Source: Entamoeba invadens IP1 (lineage: Eukaryota; Evosea; Mastigamoebida; Endamoebidae). Taken from it: DNA of 64,000 bases. Position 1 is the first letter of the stretch; each line of letters begins with the position of its first letter. Below, in pieces: positions 31,258 through 41,707 of this stretch. The stretch is from contig NW_004440189.1 in assembly GCF_000330505.1 (NCBI RefSeq), forward strand, positions 482,204-546,203. The letters run 5' to 3'. The notes beneath the pieces are model-generated. The model searched no databases. It worked only from the letters and a program-made list of their open reading frames with translations, and was not told the DNA's origin. The position numbers and the translations under genes are program-made.

Positions 31258-33815
31258 ATGCGCCTTCACACAACAACACTTCTATTCCTTGTCTTTACTA
31301 TCACTTTATCAGCAATAGTGGGCATGGATGTCGGAACACAATTCTCTAAGACATCCTTCATAGGTCCCAAGAAAATCGATATAGTTGAAAATGAGGAATC
31401 AAAAAGAAAAGACCCAAGTCTTCTTGGTCTTGACCAAAAAAATCGAAGAGTCTTTGGGTCACGAGCTCAGAAGTTAGCGTTAAGCTCACCAAAAAGAGTA
31501 TTTATGTATTCCTCTAAACTTCTTGGAAAGAGTTACAACAATCCATTCGTCGAAGTTTGTTTCTTGCATTCGATTCGTGGAATCACCAAATTCTATTTAT
31601 AAAACTATAAATGATAACTATTTTACTATATAACTATAGTACACGTGGACAACAGAAAATAGGTTCTGACAAGAAGTACCTCCAAACCTTTTTGCCGTGC
31701 CCAATTGTCCCCCAGAACGCGACACGACCAAATAGCCCACCAATGTACCAACTTGGGAACATCACACTTTCACCGGAGCAAGTCACTGCAATGCTCATTA
31801 AAAGGCAATTAAAGAACGTAAAACGACAATACCAAACGACTGTTGCAGATGGTGTCTTGACAATATCACCATCAACAACTCCTATTGAAAGAAAGGCTTT
31901 GGTACACTCAGCTCAATTGGCCGGACTTGAACCGTTGGCGTTGGTCAACTCTCCAATGGCATTTGCAGTGTCCCTTGGAGTCAACAGAGACTTGTTTGAA
32001 AAGCCCACAAACGTCCTCTTTTTGGATGTCGGAGCGACGTCTGTCGATATCGGACTGTTCAATTTCAGCTCGAGCGGAAATACAAGCGGAACCATTCAAG
32101 CACTTGGGTACTACACTTCACCCTATTTTGGAGGACACAATTTTGATAAAGTCATTGCAGACATTATTTTCAAAAGAATCCAAACGAAAGTGAAGGACAC
32201 GGACGAGAAGGGTGCACTCTTTAGACAAATCATTCAACAATCTGAGCGAGCAAAAATTGTGTTGAGTGTTAATAAGGAGACCACTGTGACTATCAATCTT
32301 CCGGGTGGAGAAGATTGGTCGACCAAAATCACATTAGACGAGTTCGTCGAAGCCGCTGAGCCAATAAGAAAAGTGTTGGACGACATTTTGGAGAACGCGA
32401 TCAGTGCGGTTGGGACAAAAAAGGATCAAATTCAGATGGTCCAATTGCTTGGTGGAGGAATTCGAGTTCCGATGGTACTGAACACTATTACCGAATTTTT
32501 TGGAGATGAAAAGATCAACAGAAATGTCGACGCCGAAGAAGGCGGAGCTTTTGGTGCGTCGTACTATGCACTTGCACAAGGACTTGGGAGAATGAAAAAA
32601 CAGTATAAGATTAAGGACTTTGTGCCTTATGACTGGTACTTGGAGTCACCATTTTTGGAGAAAGAAATTCGACTGTTTAGTCATAAGAGATCGGCCGACT
32701 CAGAGAGGTCTGTCATGTTTAAGAGTGTCAAGAATGTTACTGAACTCAACTTCACTTTGTCATATAAAATGATCGACAATGACAACGCTAATAGGACGGC
32801 ATATATGGTTGGAATTGGGAGAGATATCCCAATAAATGAAACCCTAAATACTAATGGAGTCAATGTCTCCGTTACTTTCAAGTTGAATAATTTTGGTCTT
32901 GTGGACATCTTGAGAGGAGAAGTGAAGCTCTCGGCGTGGAGAAATTGCACAGAGAAAGTCTATAAAATGGTGAATAAGACTGTTGAAGTCAAGGACAATG
33001 AAACGTTGAGTGTGAATGGAACTAACTCGACCATAAATAGCACCGAACAAACCAACGAGACGTTTGACTTCACTGAACAATTTAAAAAGGGATTGGAAGA
33101 GGAAGAAGAGAAGGATGAAGATATTACAATAGAAGAAGAGGAGACAAAGGAAGAAGAAAAGAAGACTGAAGAGAAAGTAGATAATAACACAAATAAAGAG
33201 AATGTGACCGAATTGAATGAAACAGATGGTAATACAACTCTTATTAATAAAACAAAAGAGAAGAAATATAAGACAGTACTCACACCGGAGTGGGAAGACA
33301 AAAAATATGAGTGTGTCAAGAATGAAACAAATAAGGTGAACTTCCATTTGTTGTTCCACCCACTTGTCTCATTCATGATGAGAAATGAAGACGTCTCTAA
33401 GAAGGTCATTAAGTGGTTTGAAGACAACGACGATATCTTCAAAAAGCTTGGCGAGTTGGTTAATGCCTTTGAGTCAAAGATTTATAAACTGAGACAAGAG
33501 ATCAACGACAGAGACCAACTTGATAATAAAGAGGAGTTACTTAAAGAATTAAATGACCAACAAGAGTTCTTGGAATTCAATGATATTGATGATATTCAAC
33601 CAGATGATATGAAACTCCGAATCGAACTCCTGCAGAATATCACTGAAATATTACACCCAGAACTCAGAAAGGTCGTTGAGACTAATTCAACAAATTCTAA
33701 TGAAACAAACTCGACAGAAGACAGTGAAGATTTGAGCGAGGAAAGTGAAGAAATCGTGGAAGTCAAACCAGAGGAGGAAGAAAAAGAACAGGAACAACAA
33801 AAGACCGAGTTGTGA
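31258..33815 (+). CDS. GRP170/HYOU1-like ER Hsp70, two exons, C-terminal KTEL
   Basis: Exon 1 is 31258-31554 and exon 2 is 31656-33815, with a 101-nt intron (GTTTGTTTC to ACAACAG), giving 818 residues. Signal peptide (MRLHTTTLLFLVFTITLS) then an Hsp70 ATPase domain: VGMDVGTQF, the FLDVGATSVDIGLF phosphate loop, and QLLGGGIRVPM. The substrate domain carries an acidic, Asn-rich insertion with many NxT sites (about 455-545), as in the large Hsp110/GRP170 class. The C-terminus KTEL looks like an ER retrieval signal. GRP170 acts as BiP nucleotide exchange factor and holdase. Acceptor choice (CAG) is the only one in frame. Confidence 0.9.
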
Positions 33816-35327
33816 GTTTTGTGACTTCAGATATTAAGCAATTTTTTTTATTTCTTTGTCTACTTTCTCATCATTTTTTCTTCATTTCTTACCTTTGGGT
33901 AATAAATCATTTTTATGATTTGTGTTTATCTCCAAAACTCCATTCATTTTACGAAATGGGACTTCGGATGTTGTTTATAACTATTATATTATTAATATAT
34001 TATGATTTATTTACTAATATCGAATTGAATCTACAAAATTTTAAGTATTTAAAGTATTATAAAATCTAATATAAATATTTTTGTCTTTTAACACTTTTTT
34101 TTTCTTGATTAATATTATACATTATTATACAATGAATTATTATTAACTATTATTGTCATTCTTTATTCATATCTGGTCATTTTTATTATGACAATAACCG
34201 CTATATTTCGGGAAAGTATTCAAAAATAGTTCAATCATTGTTTCATTTTTTTTTTGATTGAACCATACTTCCCGTTTTTTATTTAAAAAACCGTGATTAA
34301 TTTAAATATGATAACTTTTTGGACTGCCTTAATTTATAATCTAAACTATTATTTATTATAAATTTATCGTTTTAGTCATTTTAATTATTAAACTGTGTAT
34401 TTTCCTTGGACTGTGGGATTTTTTTTGGCTCAAACAATTCTAAAAGTTACTAAAATTTTTTAACTGAAAACTTCAAAAAAAAGTTTTTTGAGATAATGGT
34501 CGGAGATTCTTCTTTTATTCATAAAAATATAATTCGTAAAACCATTTTATATGGGTTTTTTAATTCAAAAAATCCAAAAAGAACTACATAAAAATGATTG
34601 TTTTGATGTAAACTGAAACCCGTTTTTTAGTTCTTAAATGAATTTAACCACTTCCCAAAATTAGTTTTAACATTTTTTCCAAATAAAAAAAGTAATTTAT
34701 AAATTATAAAAATAAAAAAAACAATCGAAACGGGAAATAAAATAACGTTTTGCCATTTAATTGTTATATTCCATGAGTTTTTCTTAAAAAATTGGGTTAT
34801 CACAACATTAAAAAAACAATTATTTTAATCATCCAAGAAAAAAAATCGGAAATTTTTGGCTAACGGTTTTCTCAAAATAGATTTTCACAAATGGATTGCA
34901 TTTCCTTTTGATATAATAATGGTTATTTAAAAATAAATAAGAAACAATTCTATATAAATATTAGTATGAATTGAATGATTTAAATTAAATGGTATTATTT
35001 ACAGTATTTTGTCTCAAACAGAACCAAAACTCCAAACGACAATAAACACTTTTTGTTCCGCCAACCAAGGGGTGTACAATATTTGAATAGTAAATAAACT
35101 ATACCGACTAGTAAAATGAAAACTGAAAAAAGTAATTGTCAAAACAATAATGAGAAAAGCCAACTTGGATTGAATCCCGTTATTGTAGCCAAATATGCAC
35201 TCCCATTGTTGCAAAACCCCAAACAGAAAAAGATAAAAACAAAACATAGCACTTTCTTTGCATTAATACTTCCGATGATTTCGCGAAAAACAAAAAAGAA
35301 GTATCAACTGGAAAATGTTATAACAGG
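33816..35327. other. AT-rich intergenic region with one hairpin
   Basis: About 1.5 kb between GRP170-like and RhoGAP genes. It has a hairpin at 34209-34274 (listed separately), T-rich stretches, and an AT-biased 71-codon frame at 35116-35331 that overlaps the RhoGAP start codon and lacks motifs. I do not support that frame as a gene. Confidence 0.5.
34209..34274. repeat. Imperfect hairpin (inverted repeat)
   Basis: Outer arms CGGGAAAGTAT (34209-34219) and ATACTTCCCG (34265-34274) pair with one bulge; inner arms GTTCAATCA (34229-34237) and TGATTGAAC (34255-34263) pair perfectly over 9 bp with a 17-nt loop. This resembles the core of a small foldback element or a structured RNA. No target-site duplication is apparent. 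Confidence 0.5.
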
Positions 35328-36854
35328 ATGAGCCACGGGATAGCCAGGCTGAGTATTTCGATTAAGCGCTTCAGCGTTCTGCCCAAAAAGGAAGAGCCAA
35401 AGACGATGAAAAGTGAAAGTGAGTTCACGTTGACTCAGAGCACACGCGAAAGGATCCAACGATCATCCCTCTACATCAAAAGTCCTTACGAGATACAAGC
35501 AGAGCCCTTGGTGAGTTCATTTGGGTCAATGGCATACAACCGAAATGCGATCAACAATATGTCGACGATCACTCAGCAAAGTGTGTACAAGAAAGGATGT
35601 ACAAAGGATGTCTACAAAAATCGGCGAATGTCATGGAGGTCGAAAAACACTTCTGAAGAGAAAAGAGACTTAATGTTAGTTGCCTCTGACGACAACTGCC
35701 CCAACGTCCTCTCCGACAAAGAGTTAAAAGAGTACTTGAAGGAAGAACACAAAAAACAAAAGCTGTTGTTATCGGACGATCCTTCGAAGAAAGGCGAAAT
35801 GGTGTTTGACATTCAGTGTCTGCAGAGTCACATAGTTACAACAGTGAAAGAGTGTTTGACGAAGACACTCAAACAAGTTGTTGAAAAGTTGTTGAAAACA
35901 AAGAAAGAAACCGTCAACACAGAACAACTTGTCTTCAGAAATCACAACGGGAAAACACTAGAAAAGGACGTGACAATGAAAACAGCGTTGAGCAATAACG
36001 TCCTTTGCATTTATGTGTCATTGGATACAACACCATTCACATTACCAAAGATATACCCAATGGACGTGCACAAGAACGACCCTCATAATGCAATACCACA
36101 GGTCGTTTTTAATATGTGTTGGTGGATCTATACGTATGGTCATTCCATCGAGGGCATATTCAGAATATCAGGAAAAACCGACTTTGCGAAGAAAAAGGTG
36201 TCGAATTTAGTTGTGTGCGACACTTCGTTTCTGTACCAAATGAAACAACAAACCTCCGATGTTCACAACGTCGTCGCGACGCTGAAACTGTATTTGAGGG
36301 AATATACTAACAGTCTTATCAATTATGAAGACATCAAAACCATTAACGTGCAAAAGGACAAAGTCGCTTTCATAATCGAGTGTTTACAAAAAGGGAGGCG
36401 TGAGGACTTGGAGTGCATCAGTATATTGTATGGCCTGATTGCACGACTTGTGAAGTACGCGCAAATACACAAAATGACTCTCAAGAACTTTGCGATGATC
36501 CTTGGTCCTTTAGTCATTCACCCTGGGAGCTCTGTGAATGCGATCAACGCAACGTGCAATCAAATTGAGTTTTCAAGAGTACTTGCAACCAACTACGACC
36601 AAGTGATGGCGGGCTTGAACTTGTCGAACCCTTTTGTCGAGTTTCCAGACAAAAAGGGGATGTCCAATTTCGACTCCACCCAAGTCGATCTTGTGCTCAA
36701 TGAAATCAAAAACCAGTCGATTAAGAGTCTTTCACAAATCGAGAAGCTTCAATCGTTGATAGAAATGCCTGAAACTATTTCTTATCTCAACACCGTCAAA
36801 CCAGCCCTTGTCTTGGACGTCATCTCCTCGATAACGCAGTTCATCGACTTATGA
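35328..36854 (+). CDS. RhoGAP-domain protein
   Basis: Single exon of 508 residues. RhoGAP domains speed up GTP hydrolysis on Rho/Rac GTPases. The domain runs about 240-425: IPQVVFNMCWWIYTYG, then SIEGIFRISGK with the arginine finger R279, DVHNVVATLKLYLRE, and KMTLKNFAMILGPLVIHPG. The first 235 residues are basic and Ser-rich with a helical segment at about 150-200. A possible ubiquitin-like or Ras-binding fold is hinted near 195-235 (LVFRNHNGKTLEKDVTMKTALSNNVLCIYVS), in the order of a RA/RBD strand-turn-helix. Rac signalling drives motility and phagocytosis in amoebae. Confidence 0.92.
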   Translation: MSHGIARLSISIKRFSVLPKKEEPKTMKSESEFTLTQSTRERIQRSSLYIKSPYEIQAEPLVSSFGSMAYNRNAINNMSTITQQSVYKKGCTKDVYKNRRMSWRSKNTSEEKRDLMLVASDDNCPNVLSDKELKEYLKEEHKKQKLLLSDDPSKKGEMVFDIQCLQSHIVTTVKECLTKTLKQVVEKLLKTKKETVNTEQLVFRNHNGKTLEKDVTMKTALSNNVLCIYVSLDTTPFTLPKIYPMDVHKNDPHNAIPQVVFNMCWWIYTYGHSIEGIFRISGKTDFAKKKVSNLVVCDTSFLYQMKQQTSDVHNVVATLKLYLREYTNSLINYEDIKTINVQKDKVAFIIECLQKGRREDLECISILYGLIARLVKYAQIHKMTLKNFAMILGPLVIHPGSSVNAINATCNQIEFSRVLATNYDQVMAGLNLSNPFVEFPDKKGMSNFDSTQVDLVLNEIKNQSIKSLSQIEKLQSLIEMPETISYLNTVKPALVLDVISSITQFIDL

Positions 36855-36960
36855 GCGCATTCTTGTTTGTTTAATTTATAGTATATTTACTTGTTAATGG
36901 TTATGTCCACTAAACACATTTGGGGTTCACTCCATTGAAACAACATAATGATTTCATCAT

Positions 36961-38064
36961 TCATTTAGTTGGGAAGTTAATATTTCTACAGAACTCCTCG
37001 AACTTGACGCGTGAAAACTGCTCCTTTGTGTATATAAATTCGGGGAGATGCTCTTTGAAGAGTGCCTTGTTGTCGCATGCAAGGTCGTGGAGTATCACAG
37101 TCGCTTTTGGGTTGTCCGACATTCTGCTCAGGCAGAAGATCGAGTATCTCACCATCCTCCCGTTGATATCCCTCTTTTGCATAATGGTGCTTTCTATCGA
37201 CTTGAACAACAATTTCGCCATCGACTCTATTCTCTGTTGGTTCTCACACACACACTCCAGCGCAGCGTTGTCGCTGAACAGTTTTGACAAAGTGAATAAC
37301 GAAATAACTCGACTGATTTCCGCAGCATGTTGTATAGTGACAATGCATATGTTGAGTACGTCGTTGTCCATTAAGTACTTCACCACTTGAGGGTCCCGTG
37401 TTTTCGACATTGCCCCAATGACTCCGAGAGAAGTGAGTCGAAGAAACTCCACATCCCGTTCAACCTGTTTCAGTGCAAAAATTGGTGTCAAGAAAGAGAC
37501 GATATTCACGTTGATCAAGAAGTGTTGTGTCTTCGGTGTGACGCGATCNNNNNNNNNNNNNNNNNNNNNNNNNNNNNNNNNNNNNNNNNNNNNNNNNNNN
37601 NNNNNNNNNNNNNNNNNNNNNNNNNNNNNNNNNNNNNNNNNNNNNNNNGTCTCGCATGACGATACGGAGAGGGGTTCCTTGTGTTTTCCGGAGATGTGTG
37701 GGTAAACACTCACAACCTCTTCTAGGAGTATCACAACAGTACCAAACGAGTACCATAATGGTATCGCTAAATCTGGATGTTTGTCTGCAATCAGTGAGAG
37801 TGCGTGTAGTGCATCGACCCTCTTCTCAACATCTGCCAAGTCGGCTATGAGTTGACAAGTGTTTGGAGGTAACCCCGGAAGATTAAAATTGTTTTGCGCA
37901 GCTGGTGGGGTTTCTTGCTTGGGCTGTACCTTTTCGACTTTTGGAGATTGTACTTTCTCTTGTTTTTCTTGTGCTGGGGATTGGGGTTGAGGTGTCGATT
38001 CTTTGTTTCGTTGTCTTTTTGGGGGTTTCGCGCTTAAAGGGGGGAACATCGGATTCACTGACAT
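36961..38064 (-). CDS. CNOT9: CCR4-NOT complex subunit 9 (CNOT9/RCD1/CAF40), interrupted by assembly gap
   Basis: The frame is open across a 100-N gap at 37549-37648, so true length is uncertain (about 367 residues as drawn). CNOT9 is an armadillo-repeat subunit of the mRNA deadenylase complex. A Pro/Gln/Lys-rich leader of about 70 residues precedes ADLADVEKRVDALHALSLIAD and LWYSFGTVVILLEEVVSVYP. After the gap come FLRLTSLGVIGAMSKTRDPQVVKYLM and RVVSLFTLSKLF-type repeats, then YSIFCLSRMSDNPKA. These match the family in order. The missing piece would hold the NALALLQ segment. The reading frame is the same on both sides of the gap. Confidence 0.92.
   Translation of the reverse strand: MSVNPMFPPLSAKPPKRQRNKESTPQPQSPAQEKQEKVQSPKVEKVQPKQETPPAAQNNFNLPGLPPNTCQLIADLADVEKRVDALHALSLIADKHPDLAIPLWYSFGTVVILLEEVVSVYPHISGKHKEPLSVSSCEXXXXXXXXXXXXXXXXXXXXXXXXXXXXXXXXXXDRVTPKTQHFLINVNIVSFLTPIFALKQVERDVEFLRLTSLGVIGAMSKTRDPQVVKYLMDNDVLNICIVTIQHAAEISRVISLFTLSKLFSDNAALECVCENQQRIESMAKLLFKSIESTIMQKRDINGRMVRYSIFCLSRMSDNPKATVILHDLACDNKALFKEHLPEFIYTKEQFSRVKFEEFCRNINFPTK
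37549..37648. other. Assembly gap (100 N) inside CNOT9
   Basis: Exactly 100 N, a conventional gap of unknown true length. It falls within the armadillo core of CNOT9. Confidence 1.
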
Positions 38065-38622
38065 TTGGTTTATTAAGTTTTTTTCTCACAATTTTTTTGA
38101 AAATGATATTTTAATTATATATTAATTATAATATAATATATAAAAACATCCTTGCATTTTATTTCAATTCTATAGAAACTATAATTAAAAAACCATTATA
38201 ACAATTATAATTAAAAAAATTATAATTGTTAGTTGAAAATAAAAATTAATTATAATATAGTTGATTATCATAAATAAATTTGTAATTATTTTGAATCATA
38301 AAAAACCAAATATAAACAACTAAATGATTTGTTTCTTAATAATTAATAAATTTTATAATATTTTATTATATATAATTATTTTAAATACCAAATGTTATAA
38401 TATAATTAACTAATAAAATATAATGATAAATTATTATAGATAATATATAATATTTATTATAAACATTTAGATTTATAAGTGTGATTATATTATAGTTATT
38501 TATTATGAATTAATAATACTTACCTTACAATATCAATAATTTAATCTGTATGTGGCAGAACGAATGAACATATAACAGTCAAAAATACTCAGTAATAACA
38601 ATTTCAGGATGCGTCCAGTGTT
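38065..38622. other. Intergenic AT-rich spacer
   Basis: About 560 bp, among the most AT-rich DNA in the window, with small ATAATT palindromes. No gene or RNA was recognised. Confidence 0.6.
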
Positions 38623-39276
38623 TCAAAATTCATAAAAGAGTTGGTTGGTCTCGGTGAGTTCCTCGGAATGGATCAGTCTGGAACACTTCTCGAGCCTTGG
38701 TATGTGCGCCGACTTCATCTCTTCCTCTGTGTGGAGTACTTGCGAACAAATCCAGTTGAAATCATTCTCAACGCTTTTCTGCGCCTCTTCAAACTTCCTC
38801 TCCTCTTCCTTCACAAACTCACGAATTCGCTCCTCTTTCTCTTTGTACAGTTGGTCAGTCTTTTTACGCTTGACATCGAGGAGTTCCAGTTTCATGTTTC
38901 TGTCGATCTTGTGCTTTGCAAAGTCAGTGATAGGGATGTTTGGTAGCGCGATTTGATACGTCTCGTTGTATTGAAGATCGGCTTGACACGTAAATTTAGG
39001 GATGAACACATCGTTGTTACTGAAGCAGACGCCGACCACTTTATTGCAAAGCAAACACTTATAAACCGCGTGGTTTCTCCCACCCTCCTCAACCAGTACA
39101 AATTCTCTGTACTTCACTCTGACTATTCCATGTGCAGACGATTCCTCGACTTCGATTTCCTTTGGTGGTTCACTCCTTGCGGGTTCTTCGGTCAGTATAA
39201 ACCTTACATTCCCGCAACAACACGCATGTTCCGTTTTGATGTCCATAGGAGAAATCGTCTTTCGGATCCCCAGCAT
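38623..39276 (-). CDS. Hypothetical protein with CxC and CxxC pair and C-terminal coiled coil
   Basis: Single exon of 217 residues. The N-terminus has ACCCGN and later YKCLLCNKVVG, which could form a zinc-binding ribbon with a beta-rich segment between them. The second half is a long charged helix (KRKKTDQLYKEKEERIREFVKEEERKF) with heptad spacing, likely coiled coil, then a short end. I do not recognise the family. The first methionine at 39276 is used, but an internal one at residue 11 (MDIKTEHACCC) is equally possible. Cytosolic; no signal peptide or membrane helix. Confidence 0.65.
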   Translation of the reverse strand: MLGIRKTISPMDIKTEHACCCGNVRFILTEEPARSEPPKEIEVEESSAHGIVRVKYREFVLVEEGGRNHAVYKCLLCNKVVGVCFSNNDVFIPKFTCQADLQYNETYQIALPNIPITDFAKHKIDRNMKLELLDVKRKKTDQLYKEKEERIREFVKEEERKFEEAQKSVENDFNWICSQVLHTEEEMKSAHIPRLEKCSRLIHSEELTETNQLFYEF

Positions 39277-39537
39277 TCTTTTCTATTAATATTTTCGTTC
39301 CACTAACCCTTCTGTTTCTTTTCAGCAATCGTTCAAGGTATTTTTACCTTTTTATAATTGCCAACCCAAATGTTTTGTAATAATAATTACCATTCTTTAT
39401 AGTTTATAATTCTATTCAAACCCCAAATGTTATAATTTTTAGTAAAATGTTAAATTGATATAGTTTTATAGAAAAATAAACCCAAAGTAAATCAACAAAA
39501 AAACATAATAACATACATTCAATTTACAAGATGAGTT

Positions 39538-40233
39538 TTAAACGCCAGCAAGCTTCTGAAGCTTTTCGAATTTCTTTACTTTCTTCCCATTGTTGAGAGC
39601 TTGTTTTCTTGATTTGGGGGATAGGAATACAGAGAAATCGGAAACAGAAGGATGTCCAAGAATTTGTTGTATTTTGTTCATCTTTCTCTGTGAAGTCTTA
39701 GCGCGTGTGATTTTCATGATATCGCCCGCGTTTATCCTTTCACCCATTTTTTGCTTCAAAATATCACTTTTGACGATCCCCTTCCCATTGTCATAGGCCT
39801 CTTGTTGGGTGGAGGGGACAAGAAACGACGATATCTTTTCTATTGAATTTCTCCGCCCAGTTAATTTCGCCAATTTTTGTGACCGGACATTCATTATTTG
39901 AAGTTTTTGTAGCAACACTTCTGTATCTTTTAACACCTCAGCACTGTCCTCTTTTTCTTCTGTTAATGAAAGGGGATGGGGAGGGTACTCATCTTCAATG
40001 GGAAGACATGGGGAGGAGTTGTACAATAACTCGGTATCTGAGGAATCGTTTCCCCACCCTTCTGCAGCGTATCGAATCGATACACTTGAGTCACTTGTGT
40101 CCTCTAAAAAGTCATTCATCTGGAAGTTTTGGCTCAACAAGTCCTCTGTTGTTGTGTCTTCACTGATGCTGGAACATACACACTCACACATAAAAGTCTG
40201 TTTTGATTTATTCTGAAACTTTAAATTGGCCAT
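39538..40233 (-). CDS. Hypothetical protein with internal duplication
   Basis: Single exon of 231 residues. The first half is acidic and Ser/Thr-rich, likely disordered. The second half holds two copies of a motif of about 60 residues: FLVPSTQQEAYDNGKGIV then later FLSPKSRKQALNNGKKV, each preceded by a basic helix (VRSQKLAKLTG and QRKMNKIQQILG). The copies are about 40 percent alike over the aligned part. No known domain recognised. Lack of membrane helices and the basic C-terminus suggest a nuclear or cytosolic protein. Confidence 0.65.
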   Translation of the reverse strand: MANLKFQNKSKQTFMCECVCSSISEDTTTEDLLSQNFQMNDFLEDTSDSSVSIRYAAEGWGNDSSDTELLYNSSPCLPIEDEYPPHPLSLTEEKEDSAEVLKDTEVLLQKLQIMNVRSQKLAKLTGRRNSIEKISSFLVPSTQQEAYDNGKGIVKSDILKQKMGERINAGDIMKITRAKTSQRKMNKIQQILGHPSVSDFSVFLSPKSRKQALNNGKKVKKFEKLQKLAGV

Positions 40234-41256
40234 TTACAACCAAAATAAATCACACGATTTTTTCGTTGCATTCTACAGTGTGCGATTTAATTGGAATTAT
40301 TTTTTTCGATTATTTTTTTATACGTGTTGCTTGTCATCACCTTTTTTCAACATTGAAAAATGTGTCAACAAAACAATACTTTTATTAGATAAAATTAAGA
40401 AATAATAAAAATAATAATAATATGGTAAAAAAGGGGATATATTGCCGATTTGGTTTGTTTTAAAAAAGAAATTTGAATTGCATTTAAAAAGGGGTTTCTT
40501 TTTACAAGCTTGTTTTGTTAGTATCTCTATAGTTTAACAAAATCATCACAATACATGGACTTGCAATTATGACCTTGTTTTTTAAGTGACATTGGAAAGT
40601 CCTATTATTTTGGTGTCAAAATACTTAAATATTAAAAAGAAAAACTCGACTTACATACATTGATTCGCAAAACCAAAAGACGATCTTTTGATAAGCTAAA
40701 AGTAAATGGGTTGACTTTTCTGTTTTGTGTATTTTACAATGAGCAAAATTGGTTCTTAATTTAAAATATTAATTAAATCTAATAATCTAATACCATTTAA
40801 ATAGTTTATTTTTTTATTAGTGTTGTTTTGACAGTTTTATTATTGAGACGATCTTTTATAAATCAATAATAACGCATTCGTAGCTGTTTATTACCATTTT
40901 TTTACGTAGTTAATTATTAATAAAGAAAATTTAATTATTTTTACTTATTTGAATAAATTATTTGTTATGTCTGATGACGTTATAACGAAAAGAAAAAAAA
41001 ACAACTTTGGATTTAAATGTTTTTTTTGAGAATAATTATCCCCGAAAAATGCAGGAGTATTGTTTGTTTTTTTAAATAGATAAAAATGTTTGAATAAAAG
41101 TACACTTTATTTATTTCGAGAAAACATTACCACTTTATATCACAAAAAATTCCTTCAAAGAAAAAAATTCACAGCAGTAAAAGTCAGTTAAATTGAAGTT
41201 CCCAAATAAAAATTCAAATAACTGCTTCAAGTTATTTACAGATTAATTTATCACTA
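40234..41256. other. AT-rich spacer adjoining a transposon
   Basis: About 1 kb upstream of the hypothetical gene, with long A/T runs and no coding-like segment. It ends in the TA target dinucleotide at 41255-41256. Confidence 0.5.
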
Positions 41257-41597
41257 CAGTTTTATTTGGTTGTTTTTGTCTTGTAAATAGTTAAATTTTT
41301 CTGTTTTTTTCAATTTTTATCGATTTTAAATATATTTAATCCTAAAAATGCAATAATTATCTAGTAAAATAAAGGAATTTCTCTTCTAATTAACGAAAAT
41401 TGTCTTTTTATTTTTGAAAATTATCCAAAATATCATAAATTATCCCAATTCAATCCAATTATTTACAATTAATTGTAATTATCTAGACATAATAGATAAT
41501 TATCTTAAATTATTAAATTTTATCAACAATATTATTCAACATTATCTTTATTAAAATGTAATTATCCACATTTTATTTAAATCAAAAATAAAAACAA
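41257..41597 (+). repeat. Left terminal inverted repeat, 341 bp
   Basis: Begins CAGTTTTATTTGGTTGTTTT and ends at AAAAACAA. It is a reverse complement of 43112-43452 over all 341 bases as far as I can check by eye. After it the two arms diverge immediately. Confidence 0.92.
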
Positions 41598-41707
41598 CAA
41601 AAATGTTTATTGATAACATTTTTTTATAATTTAAAAATTAATTATTTAAATTGACAGGATATTTTCAATAATAAAAATATCATTCGAAATATCAAAAAGA
41701 AACCAAC

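Noticed and set aside
35116..35331. Small gene upstream of RhoGAP
   Set aside because: AT-biased, overlaps the RhoGAP start by four bases, and has no motif or intron joining it to a gene.
38623..39276. STEEP1-like protein based on CxC and CxxC with coiled coil
   Set aside because: The cysteine pairs match only loosely and the rest of the sequence does not follow the family.
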